The position numbers and the translations under genes were made by a program. A DNA stretch of 64,000 nucleotides from Marthasterias glacialis (Eukaryota; Echinodermata; Asteroidea; Forcipulatida; Asteriidae): the NCBI GenBank assembly GCA_911728455.2, contig OU452232.1, forward strand, positions 1,116,001-1,180,000, read 5' to 3'. The notes beneath the pieces were generated by a model. It was not told where the DNA came from. It searched no databases and saw only the letters and a program-made list of their open reading frames with translations. This document shows positions 11,341 to 22,259 of the stretch, one piece after another (the stretch's first letter is position 1; each line of letters opens with the position of its first letter).

Positions 11341-12610
11341 ATGGCATCTTCTGACCCATCAAAGGTTTCAGCTCTAGAGAAAATCAGAAAGGATCATCTG
11401 GAGTGCAGTATTTGCCAAGAAGAATACACAGAACCCAAAGTACTGGACTGTTTTCACAGCTTCTGTGAACACTGCATACTTGAATATCACTCTTCCAATG
11501 TTAAGAATGCTAAGATGATTAGTTGTCCACTGTGTCGTCAGGAGACACAACTTCCTGAGAAGGGTGTTCAAGATCTCAAGACTAACATCATTATAACTGG
11601 TCTTGCACTTCAACTACAGCAAGTCAGTTCATCTGAAAACACCAAGTTGATCTGTAAACTATGCGAGGAGGAAAACGAGTCGACTCATTTCTGTTTTGAC
11701 TGCCCCATGATCATCTGTGCAAATTGCTATAAAATGCACCGGAAAATTCCAGCATCATCGAGCCACACAGTAGCTACATTAATTAAAGATATTCTTGATG
11801 GGAAGATTGCAATGAAAAAGAAGATACAGAAACGTCATCCAGAATGCCAGACTCATGAAGGTGAAGTGATGAGGTTCTACTGTACAACATGTGATGTGAT
11901 GATTTGTAGAGATTGTACTGTCATAGATCACTGTAAACCACAACATAAGTATATTGACTGCAACCAAGCCTCATCCACATATAAACAGTCATTGGCTCAA
12001 CTCATGACTCCCCTTGAAGAAATCCTGAAGAAACTTGAACAATCTCAAGCAACTGTCTCAACACTGAAAGACAACCTAGATGTTTCAGTTGAGAGAACCA
12101 TGGCAGAGGTGAAGAACAGAGCTGATGAGATCAGGGCTGAGGTAACAGCTCAAGAGAGTCGCATCATGGATGAAATAAAAACCATCCACAAAGATCGTAA
12201 CCAGAAATTGAAGGAATATGAGCAAACAGTGAGTGTAAACTCACAGCAAATACAGCAATCACTGCAGAAAGCCAAAGATGTCAGCAAGATTTCATCAGCT
12301 CCTGACTTCCTTGCACTCTATCCTACTATCAGTAAGGACTTGAAATTACTCAGAGGTAAAAATCAACCCAAGATAGATTCTACCCTTTCCGATCTGAGAT
12401 TCAATCCAGGGGTTTGTGACATCACTCTGGGTAATCTCATTGGACTAAGGTGGGAGCTGTGTTTGGAGTTTAATGATGATTTCAAAGGGGCTTGGGGTAT
12501 TGATGCTTCTCTACCTGGGGATGAGGTGGCAGTGGCAGACTTCTTTAATCTGAGAGTGGTAATCTCTGACACTAAGGGACACAAGAAGAAAACTATCCAA
12601 TCATCAGACA
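11341..12610 (+). CDS. TRIM-NHL protein copy A, exon 1 (RING, B-box 1, B-box 2, coiled coil, first propeller blade)
   Basis: This exon encodes residues 1-423 of a predicted 627-residue RBCC-NHL protein, probably an E3 ubiquitin ligase. The C3HC4 RING uses C22, C25, C37, H39, C42, C45, C62 and C65. B-box 1 spans about C105-H142, and B-box 2 uses C169, H172, C181, C184, C189, C192, H197 and H202. A Glu/Lys/Gln-rich coiled coil follows at about 210-315, then a linker, and the first propeller blade starts near W371. No filamin repeat is seen between coil and propeller. The start is chosen because ATAAAATGGCATCTTC directly follows a TTTCCAG acceptor (11335) in all three copies. The donor is AGACA|GTAAGT, phase 1. 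Copy A has one extra codon after B-box 1 (ATLIKDIL against ATLKDIL in B and C). The closest general family is TRIM56/TRIM32/TRIM2-3-like; orthology is not claimed. Confidence 0.92.
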
Positions 12611-13819
12611 GTAAGTTACTTACAAAGTCATTGATTTAGAGGTATAGTACTTTGTGCAAAGTTCTAACAGTGTAAAAATAAGACTTGATTTGTTATCAGG
12701 GTGACAGTCAAAGTGTGTTTCATGAGAATAATTAGCTATTCTTGTCTAATACTGTAATCAAACCAGAGATTTTATCAAACAATATGTTTATGTCATCAAC
12801 TGAAATCACTAACTGAAAATGATATCTACATGTATATCAGACATGATTGCAATAAATAAAAGAACTAGTCAAAGTGCATGTCATGAAAATGATTGATTAT
12901 TGCTATTCCATTGTATTTAACCCTATCAGGACCGGGCTTTTTTTGGTTGTATGGGGAACGGGGAGGGGCACATATTGCCCCCCCTCCGTATTTTCCAAAG
13001 TGTTTGACCGATCTTGATGAAACTTGCCACAAATGTTCATTTTACCGAGTTGTACATGATGACGTCACAAAATTTTAAAAAATTGACACTAGAGGGCGTT
13101 TTTGACTGTTTTTTGCCCATTTTTGGTCAAAAATCGTGTTTTTGCCATAACTTCTGTAATTTTTGGCTGAATGTTTTGAAACCTGGCAAACTTGTACATT
13201 TTAACAAGATAAATATAATTTGAACCTAATTTAGTCACTGGAGTTATCTTTAGGGGGCATAATAATTCATTAATTTATCCCATTTTCGGGAAAAAATGTT
13301 GTTTTTGCATTTTGTTCTCTTAATAATCAAAATGGCCGGCGCCAAGGGCCCAGGGAGAAATGATAGGGCTTGATTGACAAATCTGAACATTTTTTGGGTC
13401 TGAAAAGTAATAAATTAGCTGGTTGAAAATGTTCCATTGTTAAAAAACTTGATATAGTTTGACCCCCTAATTACAAGCTGAAAACACAAAATCCAAGATG
13501 GCCGCCAAAAATGGCAGCCATTTTAAATTCCAGAAAACCATTTCAGACTATCACGTGACTCACCACTATCACTTTTCTGGCAAAAAAACATAAAATAAGT
13601 GGAAATTATGTCCAAAAAGTTTTAAAAATCACTCAAAAACAGTAAAATCGTGTGACCCAAGGTCAAACAAATGGTTGCCATGGCAACAGATAACCCCCGG
13701 TATCAATTATTTTTTGCCAATATGATCCTAGATATGTTTTAGGAAAAGTCAGATAATTTCGCGGTGATCAGACAAAGTGTTCAAAAGTTATGGGGAAAAA
13801 AATGGTAGGGGGGGCACAT

Positions 13820-13854
<35 letters not shown>

Positions 13855-14051
13855 CCTGATAGGGTTAAAACAAGTGAAATATGAAATAAACAAAGTAAAA
13901 ATGCCTTTAATGACTTGTGAAAAAAAATTATTTAAAGAATAATTCCTTTTTAATTTTTTTGTAATAAGCAACTTAAACTGGTCATAGGTAATAATTTGAA
14001 TGTGAATCATCATTGTAATGAGTTATATCCATTTACTCATTTGTTTTCCAG
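12611..14051 (+). other. Intron of TRIM copy A, carrying a TTAA-type mini-element
   Basis: GTAAGT donor and TTTTCCAG acceptor, phase 1. Length 1441 bp, of which 944 bp is the piggyBac-type element. The intron is conserved with those of copies B and C, including the element's insertion point. Confidence 0.88.
12921..13864 (+). mobile_element. piggyBac-type MITE (TTAA target), intron of TRIM A
   Basis: A perfect 16-bp terminal inverted repeat CCCTATCAGGACCGGG is directly flanked by TTAA on both sides (12917-12920 and 13865-13868), which is the piggyBac hallmark. The interior lacks a transposase and carries ATGGCCGCC / GGCAGCCAT-type internal inverted motifs and TTGCCATGGCAA. A long poly-C run lies next to the right TIR. 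The element occupies the same intron site in copies B and C, so it predates the duplications. Confidence 0.85.
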
Positions 14052-14665
14052 ACCCATTGGCTGTTGCAGCATTCCAGAATCAGTTAGTGGTTGTAGATGG
14101 AACCAACTCTGTCAAGATGTACAATAAGAATGGCACAAAGGGATTTGATTTCTACACAGTGCCTCATAGTGAAGTGGGCAAGACAGCAGTAACCCTCCAC
14201 AGTGTAGCAGTCATGAAGGATACAATCATTGTGGGTGATGTGAAGAGGTCAGTTATAACTAAACACAGCTCCAGTGATGGTTCACTCATAGACACTGTTT
14301 CAGTTAAGACTAAACCTTGGTTCTTGGCCATTGACAGCAAGGATAGAGTTGTAGTCAGTGGTTTGAACCAACAACAAGTGGACATTGTTGATGACAATGG
14401 TGCTACACTAATCACCATCAAACCAACCATCAATGGTCAGCAAGTTCAATACTGCAGAGGTGTATGCTGTGACAGCTCAGCTATCTACATTGCAGTGAGC
14501 AATGGGAGTAACACTGGTCATATTCATCAGTATGACACGGAGGGTAGATTTCTCAGCTGTATTGCTCAGGGTCTGTATGACCCATGTAGAATCTCATTGA
14601 CATCAGATGGGCAGCAGCTGGCAGTGGCAGACTGCACATCAGTGAAGATTTATAACAAGGTGTAG
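14052..14665 (+). CDS. TRIM-NHL protein copy A, exon 2 (propeller blades 2-6)
   Basis: Exon 2 encodes residues 424-627, joining in phase 1 as SSD-N-PLAVAAFQNQ. It carries five NHL-like blades recognisable by recurring xxVAV / FLAID / GVCCD / ISLTSDG strands followed by VVVxx, IIVGD, VVVSG, IAVxN and LAVAD strands. It ends KIYNKV, stop TAG. NHL propellers of the TRIM2/3, TRIM32, TRIM71 and Brat family bind protein or RNA on one face; the ligand here is unknown. Compared with copies B and C, nearly all changes replace amino acids and fall at 439-440, 471-474, 511-514, 528, 556-559, 573-576, 600-603 and 614-619. Confidence 0.92.
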
Positions 14666-14956
14666 TGTTATCCAATAATTAGGATACTGGTCAAATATTG
14701 TCTTGTCAAGATACAAATGCTACAAGTACATGTACAACATGTACATTGACATGAAATGACCACAATGTGTCAATACTTCTCAATAGAATTCAATTCCCAA
14801 AAGATGTGTGTTATTCATTCTTTCATTCAAACCTTAATCTAATCAGTTTCAATTTCATGTAAAACTCACTGTAAGTTCAATTGTCCAATAATTTCAGTAA
14901 AAGAAACAATATTTTTGTATCAAACCTAAATGTAATTAACGCTATATTTATATGTA
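14666..14956 (+). other. Probable 3' UTR of TRIM A
   Basis: This stretch is conserved almost base for base in copies B and C. It includes ACATGTACAACATGTACATT, a small palindrome-rich patch. No clear AATAAA is seen directly after the stop, so the 3' end may extend into or beyond the downstream mini-element. Confidence 0.4.
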
Positions 14957-14960
14957 TTAA

Positions 14961-15719
14961 TGCTATCAGAACCAGGGAGCACAATGTGCCCCCCTACCAA
15001 TTTTTTCTCGTAACTTTTCATCGCTTAAATTGATCACCGCGAAATTTATTGACTTTTCCCAAAATATATTGAGGATCATATTGGCAAAAAATACATGATA
15101 TCGGGGCTTAGCGTTGCCATGACAACCATTTCTTTGACCTTGGGTCACACGATTTTACTGTTTTTGAGTGATTTTTTTACACTTTTTGAACATAATTGCC
15201 ACTTTTTTTTTATTTCTTTGCCAGAAAAGTGATAGCGATGAGTCACCTGAAAGTTTGATATGGTTTGGGGAATTCAAAATGGCCGCCATTTTTAGCGGCC
15301 ATCTTGGATTTTCTGTTTTCAGCCTGTAATTAAGGGGTCAAATTTTATCAAGTTTTTTAACAATAGAATTCTTAACATGCTAATTTCTTACTTTTCAGAA
15401 CCAAGCCTTATTATTTTTCCCTGGGTTCTTGGCAGCGGCCATTTTGGTTTTTAAGTGAAAAAAACGCTGCCCCGAAAATGGGATAAATTAATGGATTAAA
15501 ACGGACCCAAAGGTGACTCCAGTAACTAAATAATATTGATGGGGAAAACACGATTTTTGACCCAAAAACGCCTTCTAGTGACGATTTTTTGAAATTTGTT
15601 TATGTTATCTTGTAGACTTGGTGAAATAAAAAACTTGTGGTAAGTTTTTTCAAAATCGGTCGATTGCTTTGCAAAATACGAAGGGGGGGGGGGGTGCAAA
15701 AAGCCCGGTCCTAATAGGG
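14961..15719 (-). mobile_element. piggyBac-type MITE downstream of TRIM A, inverted relative to the intron copy
   Basis: TTAA flanks at 14957-14960 and 15720-15723. The left end TGCTATCAGAACCAGGG is the decayed partner of the right end CCCGGTCCTAATAGGG. The GGGAGCACAATGTGCCCCCC end is the reverse complement of the intron copy's right end, so orientation is opposite. 759 bp, non-coding. Confidence 0.8.
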
Positions 15720-15723
15720 TTAA

Positions 15724-17510
15724 GTGATTGTTGATTTGGTATTTCAAATTATAAAACTGTTGTCACAGATTCAATTTATTAGGTTGGTTCTTTTTTTAAT
15801 TTTTTCACTTGTACGTTTCATTGTCACAATTTATTATTAAAAAAAAAAAAAGGGAAAATCACAAACTTGTACAAAAATCAACTCATTCATGATGATGTTT
15901 TCAGTAAACTGAAACCTGATAACAGTATTAAAATAAACCTGTGACAATTTTACCAAGTTTGATGATAATTATTATTAATAAGCAATTTTAATTTGATTTA
16001 TTTGTTGACATGGATTTGATACACGCTGTATTTACTTTGATTTGGCATGTCAAAATAAGAGTACAGTGTTCAAGAAACCAGTTTCTCTCAAATGGAAGTA
16101 TTTTGAAAAGGAATTTTTCTCAGGACACTTCCATGTAAAATTGTTCCATTTAATACTTTCCTGACAGAATCAATCATGTATCACACATTTTAAAAACAAA
16201 ATGGCTTAACATCAGAATCCAAAATCAGTGAGAGTGTAAAAATTACTGGCATGTTTCATCACTGACACCAGGAACTAACACAATTGTATAAAAAACAATG
16301 AAAAACATAAGAATTTCGTTTTTTCTGGTTATTGCCTGTTTGCATCATGAACATCAACTGAATGATATATCAAGGGCGAAACATGTGTAAAATGGTAGAT
16401 TTTAAAGATTGTGTGAACCAGTAATTGCATATTTTGCGCTTTAATAGCACCACGAACTAACACAGATGTGATCGTTCCCATCTTGGTCACATATGCGCTC
16501 AATCCCCGCATATGTTGTACGTACATTCTGTACACATGCGCAGCATCGAGGTTGTCAATGTGTGTGCGCGCGCGCGCTCGGATCAGCGCTTTTTCGATTT
16601 CACGAACTAACACCAATGTGTGAGTGCGCGCCACAGCACAGAAGCAGCATCTCACACACAAGAGGCAGCGTTTTTTCGATTCCACGAACTAACACACATC
16701 TCTAACATTGAATAACTTCGTAGATCATTGTGTTTTTTACCGGATGAAAACCACATCAGATAGTGTAAAAGTAAAATTCTCCTGTAAATAAGTAACAAAC
16801 CAAACAAATGAACACTTTTACTGGCTGAAGCATTCTTAACTTGCGTATGAATGTAACTTCAAATGTTCTTACGAACAGCGCGCACTGTGTGTTAGTTCGT
16901 GGTGTCAGTGACGGTTTATTCAAATAAAATTTGAAATTAAAATTGTACCAATTGTTATTTTCTTGGCAGTATCAAAATCTAGAAATAGTGACAGTGTAAA
17001 AGTTATTGGCATTGTGTAATAGAGGCCATGAACATTTCAATAAGTGTTCAGTATGTAAACCTTGATACATGTAGCAGTGTACAAGAAACCAATATCAACA
17101 AAGCAATCTCTTGTGGGATGGTTGCAGCAGGAGATTTTTAAGATGATGGTGGCAGCAGACACAACGTTCCTTTTGGATAATTCCTATCATGCGCGCTCAT
17201 GCTCAGTACTGCGTGTGTTGTTCTGAGCGTGCGTACTGCTGGTAAGAACTGTAAAGAAGGACCATTCCAAAGTCTCCTGTTAGTACACGATACTCAATTT
17301 CAACCAACATTTGTTTTCACCTAATGTTGACAACAAGAACAAACATGTACATCTATGTATTATGATTGACTTGGTTAATATAAAGGGGTTTACCTTATCA
17401 ATACTTAAAGTATGTTTTTGTATTGTCTAAACAGTGATAAGTGACACTTTACTAGATTGTAGCTCCATTAAGCAAATTTAACACTTTCAAAGTGTAGTCA
17501 CTGATCGCAC
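15724..17510. other. Conserved non-coding tract downstream of TRIM A
   Basis: This tract matches 39227-40380 of unit B apart from the 657-bp insertion at 16257. Unit C retains only the part from about 17045 on (54713 onward). No gene is visible, and frames within it are not conserved as protein. Confidence 0.5.
16257..16913. mobile_element. Unit-A-specific 657-bp TIR element with GTTT target duplication
   Basis: Terminal inverted repeats of the form CRTCACTGACACCACGAACT... (16257 and 16913) are flanked by GTTT on both sides (16253-16256, 16914-16917). Unit B at about 39760 has the empty site with a single GTTT. Subterminal copies of CACGAACTAACAC lie near 16451, 16601 and 16683 and at both ends. 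There is a GCGC-rich patch at 16565-16580. No transposase; superfamily undetermined (4-bp duplication). Confidence 0.8.
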
Positions 17511-17580
17511 ACATGTAAATGTGGGATTCAACTCTTTAGTTTTAATTAAAACTGAAGAGTTGAATCCCACATTTACATGT
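17511..17580. repeat. 70-bp near-perfect palindrome (unit A only)
   Basis: Two 35-bp arms (ACATGTAAATGTGGGATTCA... and its reverse complement) meet at TTAATTAA with a single mismatch. Units B (about 40345) and A share the first arm, but only A has the inverted second arm. Confidence 0.85.
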
Positions 17581-17585
17581 GTAAG

Positions 17586-17948
17586 CGTGTGTAACCAGAT
17601 ACATTGGATTCTGATTCAATAAACACTGTTGGCAACTGTGGAGTAGGTTTGCCCTTGTAGATACAATTAATAGTCTGATCATGGTGTGGAAAAAGTAGAA
17701 CTAGAAACATTGGATTCTGATTCAATAAACACTGTTGGCAACTGTGGAGTAGGTTTGCCCTTGTAGATACAATTAATAGTCTGATCATGGTGTGGAAAAA
17801 GTAGAACTAGAAACATTGGATTCTGATTCAATCAACACTGTTGGCAACTGTGGAGTAGGTTTGCCCTTGTAGATACAATTAATAGTCTGATCATGGTGTG
17901 GGAAAAAGTAGAACTAGAAACATTGGATTCTGATTCAATAAACACTAT
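17586..17948. repeat. ~106-bp minisatellite, unit A (about 3 repeats)
   Basis: The phrase ACATTGGATTCTGATTCAAT recurs at about 17601, 17707, 17813 and 17920, a period of 106-107 bp. Repeats are nearly identical. The corresponding arrays are at 40396 (about 1 repeat) and 55147 (about 5-6). Confidence 0.9.
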
Positions 17949-18700
17949 TGTTTACTGAGTTGATGAGATATCTGATGTCATAACTCCATAATGGTCTATG
18001 TACATCGTTGTAAGCATTCAGGTTACATTACAACATTCCTATATCTTCATTTGATTTTTCCATTTGTTATTATTCATTATTCTCCCAACTATCTAGCTGT
18101 GCATTTATATTAAGGAACAGGTGTACAATATGATCAAGTGATACAAATACTGCATGTCAGTTTGCTATTTGACCTAAAGTGGGAATCCATTTAAATTGTA
18201 TGAAATAACCAAGAATGTTTTTGTAGTTAGCTCATTTATATAACATGTTGTTTAATTGGAGTTTTGCAGTAAGTTGGTTCTGTATATAATTAAGATTGAC
18301 ATTACAGTGTTTTATTGCTCATGTAGACTTGTATTGATTAATACTACTCTGTCTCTAAATATTGTATTAATATTTCTGTCAAGTGAAGATTGATTCCACT
18401 AACTCTCTGTCTCATTCAATTTCCACATAGTTTATGGACCAGGAAGATCTTCTCATCTAAAGTGAAAACAAATCCAATCAATCCTTCAAATTACTACAGC
18501 TTCAAAACATTTTTTTATTTCTTTTATTGTTGCTGTAACAAGTACAATATTGTAAAAAATAATGTCTTGCAGAAGATTTTATATAAAAATACATGGCCAT
18601 TCAAGACAAATAAACTTAATTGAAAAAAAAAATGTAATGGCAAATCTGAAGAGCTCTTCTTAATGTGTCCAAAATGGTCAATTTTATGTCTATTTTAGGT
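17949..18700. other. Conserved non-coding spacer
   Basis: Matched by 40530-41290 and 55960-56720. No gene found. The conservation reflects recent duplication. Confidence 0.5.
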
Positions 18701-18709
18701 TTTTTTTAC

Positions 18710-18946
18710 ATTACATGTACACCCATGTCCTGCTGAACATCCACAGGAATACTAACTACTCAGGTGGGATTCGAACCCTCTATCTCTGCATTTTAGATCA
18801 GATGTCTGAACCACCCAGTGACTAGAAGCCAGTTTGAACCCTGTAATAAGCAGTGGATACCGTATACATTGAATACATGTAATAATTGCATCCAGGAAAA
18901 AGACTATTATTTTGGTTAGACCCTTACACTGACGTGTGATAAGCAC
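18710..18946 (-). repeat. tRNA-derived SINE, unit A copy
   Basis: Minus-strand box B GGGTTCGAATCCC lies at about 18763-18777, with a box-A-like stretch about 60 bp before it on the same strand and an AT-rich body. It is orthologous in position to the SINEs at 3525, 41350 and 56770. In unit B the same SINE is split by a DNA element. Confidence 0.6.
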
Positions 18947-19125
18947 TTTATACTGAGTGCTTTCAGAGTCTTGTAGGACAACACAAAAAGACTTAACAAA
19001 AGGAAGACTTCTAGACAGAAGATGTTTAACTCATGAATTCTGTTATGAACATGGTGTAAGTGTCATCATGTCTATCAGTTTCACTTTCACATCATCTTCC
19101 TCTTTCTCATCTTTGTTCTTTACAG

Positions 19126-19233
19126 AAGGAGAACTCAAGTCTAGTTCAGCATCTTGAGGATGAGGAGTGTGGTAGTCTAAAGCTGAAACAGATGATGTCA
19201 CTGCTGGAGCATGAACTAGACTAAAGAAATCAG
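19126..19233 (+). pseudogene. Coiled-coil exon, unit A copy (108 nt, stop at codon 33)
   Basis: Same boundaries as the copy at 3940 (TTCTTTACAG acceptor, CAG|GTATAAG donor, phase 0-0). The peptide starts KENSSLVQHLEDEECGSLKL, and codon 33 is TAA. It could be a terminal exon or an inactivated internal exon; see the intact copy at 57186. Confidence 0.45.
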
Positions 19234-19477
19234 GTATAAGATGAGAGGAACCATGTGGTGTGACTTAGAGTCAAGGAAATAGAGTTGAGACAAATCATTT
19301 GCCAAATATTGTAAAACTGCAGCTGAGAGTATTGCTTAACAAAGTTAAACCTCACTCAACCAAATTTGTTTTGCTTTACATAACAGAAAAATATGTGAAA
19401 GTACATTTTTTTCTCAAGAAGACTTGTGCACTCTCAGTAAGTCTGAATTGTTGAGACAAGAATTATTTGCTTTGGTT

Positions 19478-19870
19478 ACAAGGTTTGGGGATGGAAATGT
19501 CAAAGGTCAAGGTCATGATGGTGAGATAATGGTTAATGGTTTCCATACTGTAACTCTAGTTAGAAGTGACATTTATACTTTTTACTCAGGTGGGTTAAGC
19601 CCTTGGGGATAGGAAAGTTTTGGTTATTTTGGGGGTGAAAAGGTCAAGGTCCTAGTGGTGAGTTCCGGACTGTAACTAAGAACTGTAAGTAAGAAGTGAC
19701 ACTTGGACTTCCAGCTTGGGTGGAGGTTGCCCTTAGGGAAAGGACAATTGGGAATGTTTTGGAAATGAAAAAGGTCAAAGGTCAAGGTCACAGTGGATAG
19801 GTATGGTTAAATGTTTTCCAGACTATCTCCAGTTAACAGTGACATTTGGATTGTTTTGTAAATATGTAAA
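19478..19870. repeat. Imperfect ~130-150-bp tandem repeat rich in AGGTCA half-sites
   Basis: Three diverged repeats each contain a GTCAAAGGTCAAGGTCA- or AAGGTCAAGGTC-type string, then CTGTAACT and AAGTGACATTT phrases. The strings resemble nuclear-receptor half-site clusters (TCAAGGTCA), but in a repeated sequence this may be coincidence. Confidence 0.55.
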
Positions 19871-20210
19871 TTTGTAAATGGTTTCTCCACTGTAGTATCT
19901 TGTGTTCATAAAGTTAACTTGCCTTTTGTTATTTTCATTTTACTCCTGCTGTTGTATCTTCTACCAATTAAGGAACAGTAGTCAGGTATAGGAATATGGT
20001 TTGTTGATATCTCTGGTTAGGTAGAATTAACAAGGGCTAAAGGGTTTCAACAGCATCGCTCTTAGTGTTTGTTAAATTTACTTAAAGTGAAAAAATGTAT
20101 GCATAATTGCTTTAACCAAATAATGGTGGCATTTATACTATGTGTGTTTCCAGAAGATGGTCAGACTCATTGTCATAACCCAAGACCTACAAGATCCTAG
20201 TCAGTCTCAG

Positions 20211-20309
20211 ACTACCAGGGCAGATGCTGAAGACTCTACCAGTGAAGCTCATGAAGATACTACAGGGAGAGTTTGAGATGTACAAGAAACAGACAACTCA
20301 CAATGAGAG
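20211..20309 (+). CDS. Possible isolated coding exon (33 codons, basic/helical), gene unknown
   Basis: Between a CAGTCTCAG acceptor and a GAGAG|GTAAGG donor lies an open phase 2-2 stretch of 99 nt. It reads LPGQMLKTLPVKLMKILQGE followed by FEMYKKQTTHNER. The Leu/Lys/Met-rich, helical character would suit a coiled-coil protein such as that of the 108-nt exon upstream. No copy is seen in units B or C. No family is recognised, and the other frames are closed. Confidence 0.3.
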
Positions 20310-20940
20310 GTAAGGAAAAGTCCTGATTTCCTGTGAACATTTATTTCATGTTAGCATCTCTTGTTACAAATTTGGAGATCTTCTTGTATGTAACTCAAAG
20401 CTTTTTCAACTGTGTGTGAATACATGTGCTTAATTGGCCTCTGACATGCTCTAAGAGATGGCATCTGTAAATGCTTTGATGAGAGGCACTTCTCAATGAT
20501 AATAAGCTGAAGCGGTTATTGTCAGGTACCTGGCTGAATGGCATAATGAAAAGTGTTGAATAAAGTACATTCATAAATACCCTAGTCAGTTTGGGACAGT
20601 GTGGACATTCCTATCGGTTGAAAGGTGGTCACATGACTATTTAAGACTAGTTTTAAATGGATGATGAAGGCATGTTCTTTGCTCATTATAACCATACACG
20701 TGTTGGCGCACTTACTTATGCGGGTGCTAATTTACGCATGGCGCAATCAATACATATCGGTACTCAGTGTAAAGTCTAATAATGCGTGCGCATACGCGCA
20801 ACCGTATGAGCTTTGACCCTTCGTGAAATGGAGCCTGAGGACGTGGCAAGAATTGAAAAATAACTTATTAAAAAAAAGAGAAAAGTTTCAGGGATTTTTC
20901 TACATTGTTATGCTTTTTAACAAAAATGGCATTTATGAAT

Positions 20941-21107
20941 GGGAATAAAAGAGTAGTGACTCTGTCTGAAACGGCTGTTTAAAACCTTGCAGGGTTGGGC
21001 CATGTGATAAAGGACTTCGACTTTGGCTTGGTCCTTTATCACACGGCCACCACCCTGCAAGGTTTTAAACGGCCGTTTAAGACCTCGGTCACCACTCTTT
21101 TATTCCC
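20941..21107. mobile_element. Hairpin mini-element (about 78-bp arms)
   Basis: GGGAATAAAAGAGTAGTGAC at the left is mirrored by GTCACCACTCTTTTATTCCC-like sequence at the right, continuing inward through AACGGC(T/C)GTTTAAAACC and GTGATAAAGGAC to a loop of about 15 bp. Non-coding foldback MITE. Confidence 0.75.
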
Positions 21108-21250
21108 TTATTGATAAGAGGCACTTCACCAGTATAAACAAACAGCTTGTCTTTATGAGTTGTTTCCTATTAAAGATTTAACTACAACTTTGGGAAAATG
21201 ACTAGATTCAGTCTGAGAACTCAATTAATAATATTATGAGGTTCTTACCA

Positions 21251-21442
21251 GGGGCCAATTTCATAAAGCTGTTTAGCAGAAAATACTGCTAAGCAAATTT
21301 CTTTGCTAAGTAAAAAGTGAGTGGGGCACCAGTCACAACAGTGTAAACATAATGGAATGTTGGCTGGTTGCCTGTTTCTGCTTAGCAAGATTTTTCTGTG
21401 CTTAGCAAGTTTCTTTGCTTACAGGCTTTATGACATTGGGCC
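21251..21442. mobile_element. Small palindromic MITE (GGGGCCAATTTCATAAAGCT ends)
   Basis: The left end GGGCCAATTTCATAAAGCTG and the right end ACAGGCTTTATGACATTGGG(CC) are inverted repeats. Internal GCTTAGCAA / TTGCTAAG motifs also pair. About 190 bp, no coding. This type of short element is familiar from echinoderm genomes (from memory, not checked). Confidence 0.65.
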
Positions 21443-21959
21443 GAGTACCCAGGCTCTGGAGAATACCTTCTTGTTGAAGTACTGTCAGAGTCACAATAAT
21501 AGAACTTGAAAATCCCCGTTTGCAATGCTTAATTAATAAACATGCAGACGGGGCATTATAAATGCTCATAAAAATTCACAATCAAAAGTTTAACTTAAAT
21601 TAAGTGCTTAAATGAACGCCGATCAATTTGGATGTAATTTTGACAGGTTAGTAGTTTGGTATGAATGTGAACAAGCCTTTATTAAAGATACCTTCCTTAG
21701 TAAACTAAATCACAGCACTTACAGTAGTGCATCAACAAGATACAATATTATTTGTGTTTGAGCCATGCAAACTGTAGAGTAAGCCAATCATGGTACATTG
21801 CTACAGCGCCCTCTTGTGACTTGTTGAGACCACATGTAAAACTACTCATGTAAGCAGCTTTCTTAGATGATAGTCTTGTTATAATAAACCAGTCATATAT
21901 TGTTCTCCACAATACTCTCGCCTCTTGCAATATTACTACACAAACCAATTTCTTAAGCA

Positions 21960-22098
21960 CTGTATACTTGGTACATCCCCCAGTCATGTGACAAAAATCC
22001 ACAGGCATACTTGGTTCAGGCATACTTTGTTGGGATTGGAACCCAAGACCTTTGCCATTATTAGCAGATGTCTTACCACTAGACCACTGAGCCTGCCC
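21960..22098 (-). repeat. tRNA-derived SINE (second family)
   Basis: On the minus strand, CTCAGTGGTCTAGTGGTAAG (box A) precedes GGGTTCCAATCCC (box B) at tRNA-like spacing, after GGGCAGG. A non-tRNA body follows toward 21960. A canonical cloverleaf with a paired acceptor stem was not evident, so it is called a SINE and not a tRNA gene. Confidence 0.6.
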
Positions 22099-22259
22099 AG
22101 TAAGTAGAATCCTATAATTAAGCAGCAGGTAGCAGCAGATTGTTTTACTAGACGATTAAAATAAATAAATAGTACTTAAACTAGATATGTTAATTGATAG
22201 CTACATCTATTGTAACAAACTGATTCATTTTGGATGAGAAAAGGTAGACTTGATTTTAT

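Noticed and set aside
13014-13223. 69-codon frame inside the intron, shared by copies A, B and C
   Set aside because: It lies within the piggyBac-type MITE, has no transposase or other motif, and its ends vary among copies.
14164-14433. Minus-strand 89-codon frame over the propeller exon, repeated in copy B
   Set aside because: It is the antisense shadow of a clear NHL coding exon; its conservation follows from the plus-strand gene.
18752-18946. Minus-strand 64-codon frame conserved in four units
   Set aside because: It coincides with a tRNA-derived SINE including its box B; conservation reflects recent duplication.
22031-22098. tRNA gene on the minus strand
   Set aside because: Boxes A and B fit, but no paired acceptor stem was apparent and a SINE body follows, so it is called a SINE.
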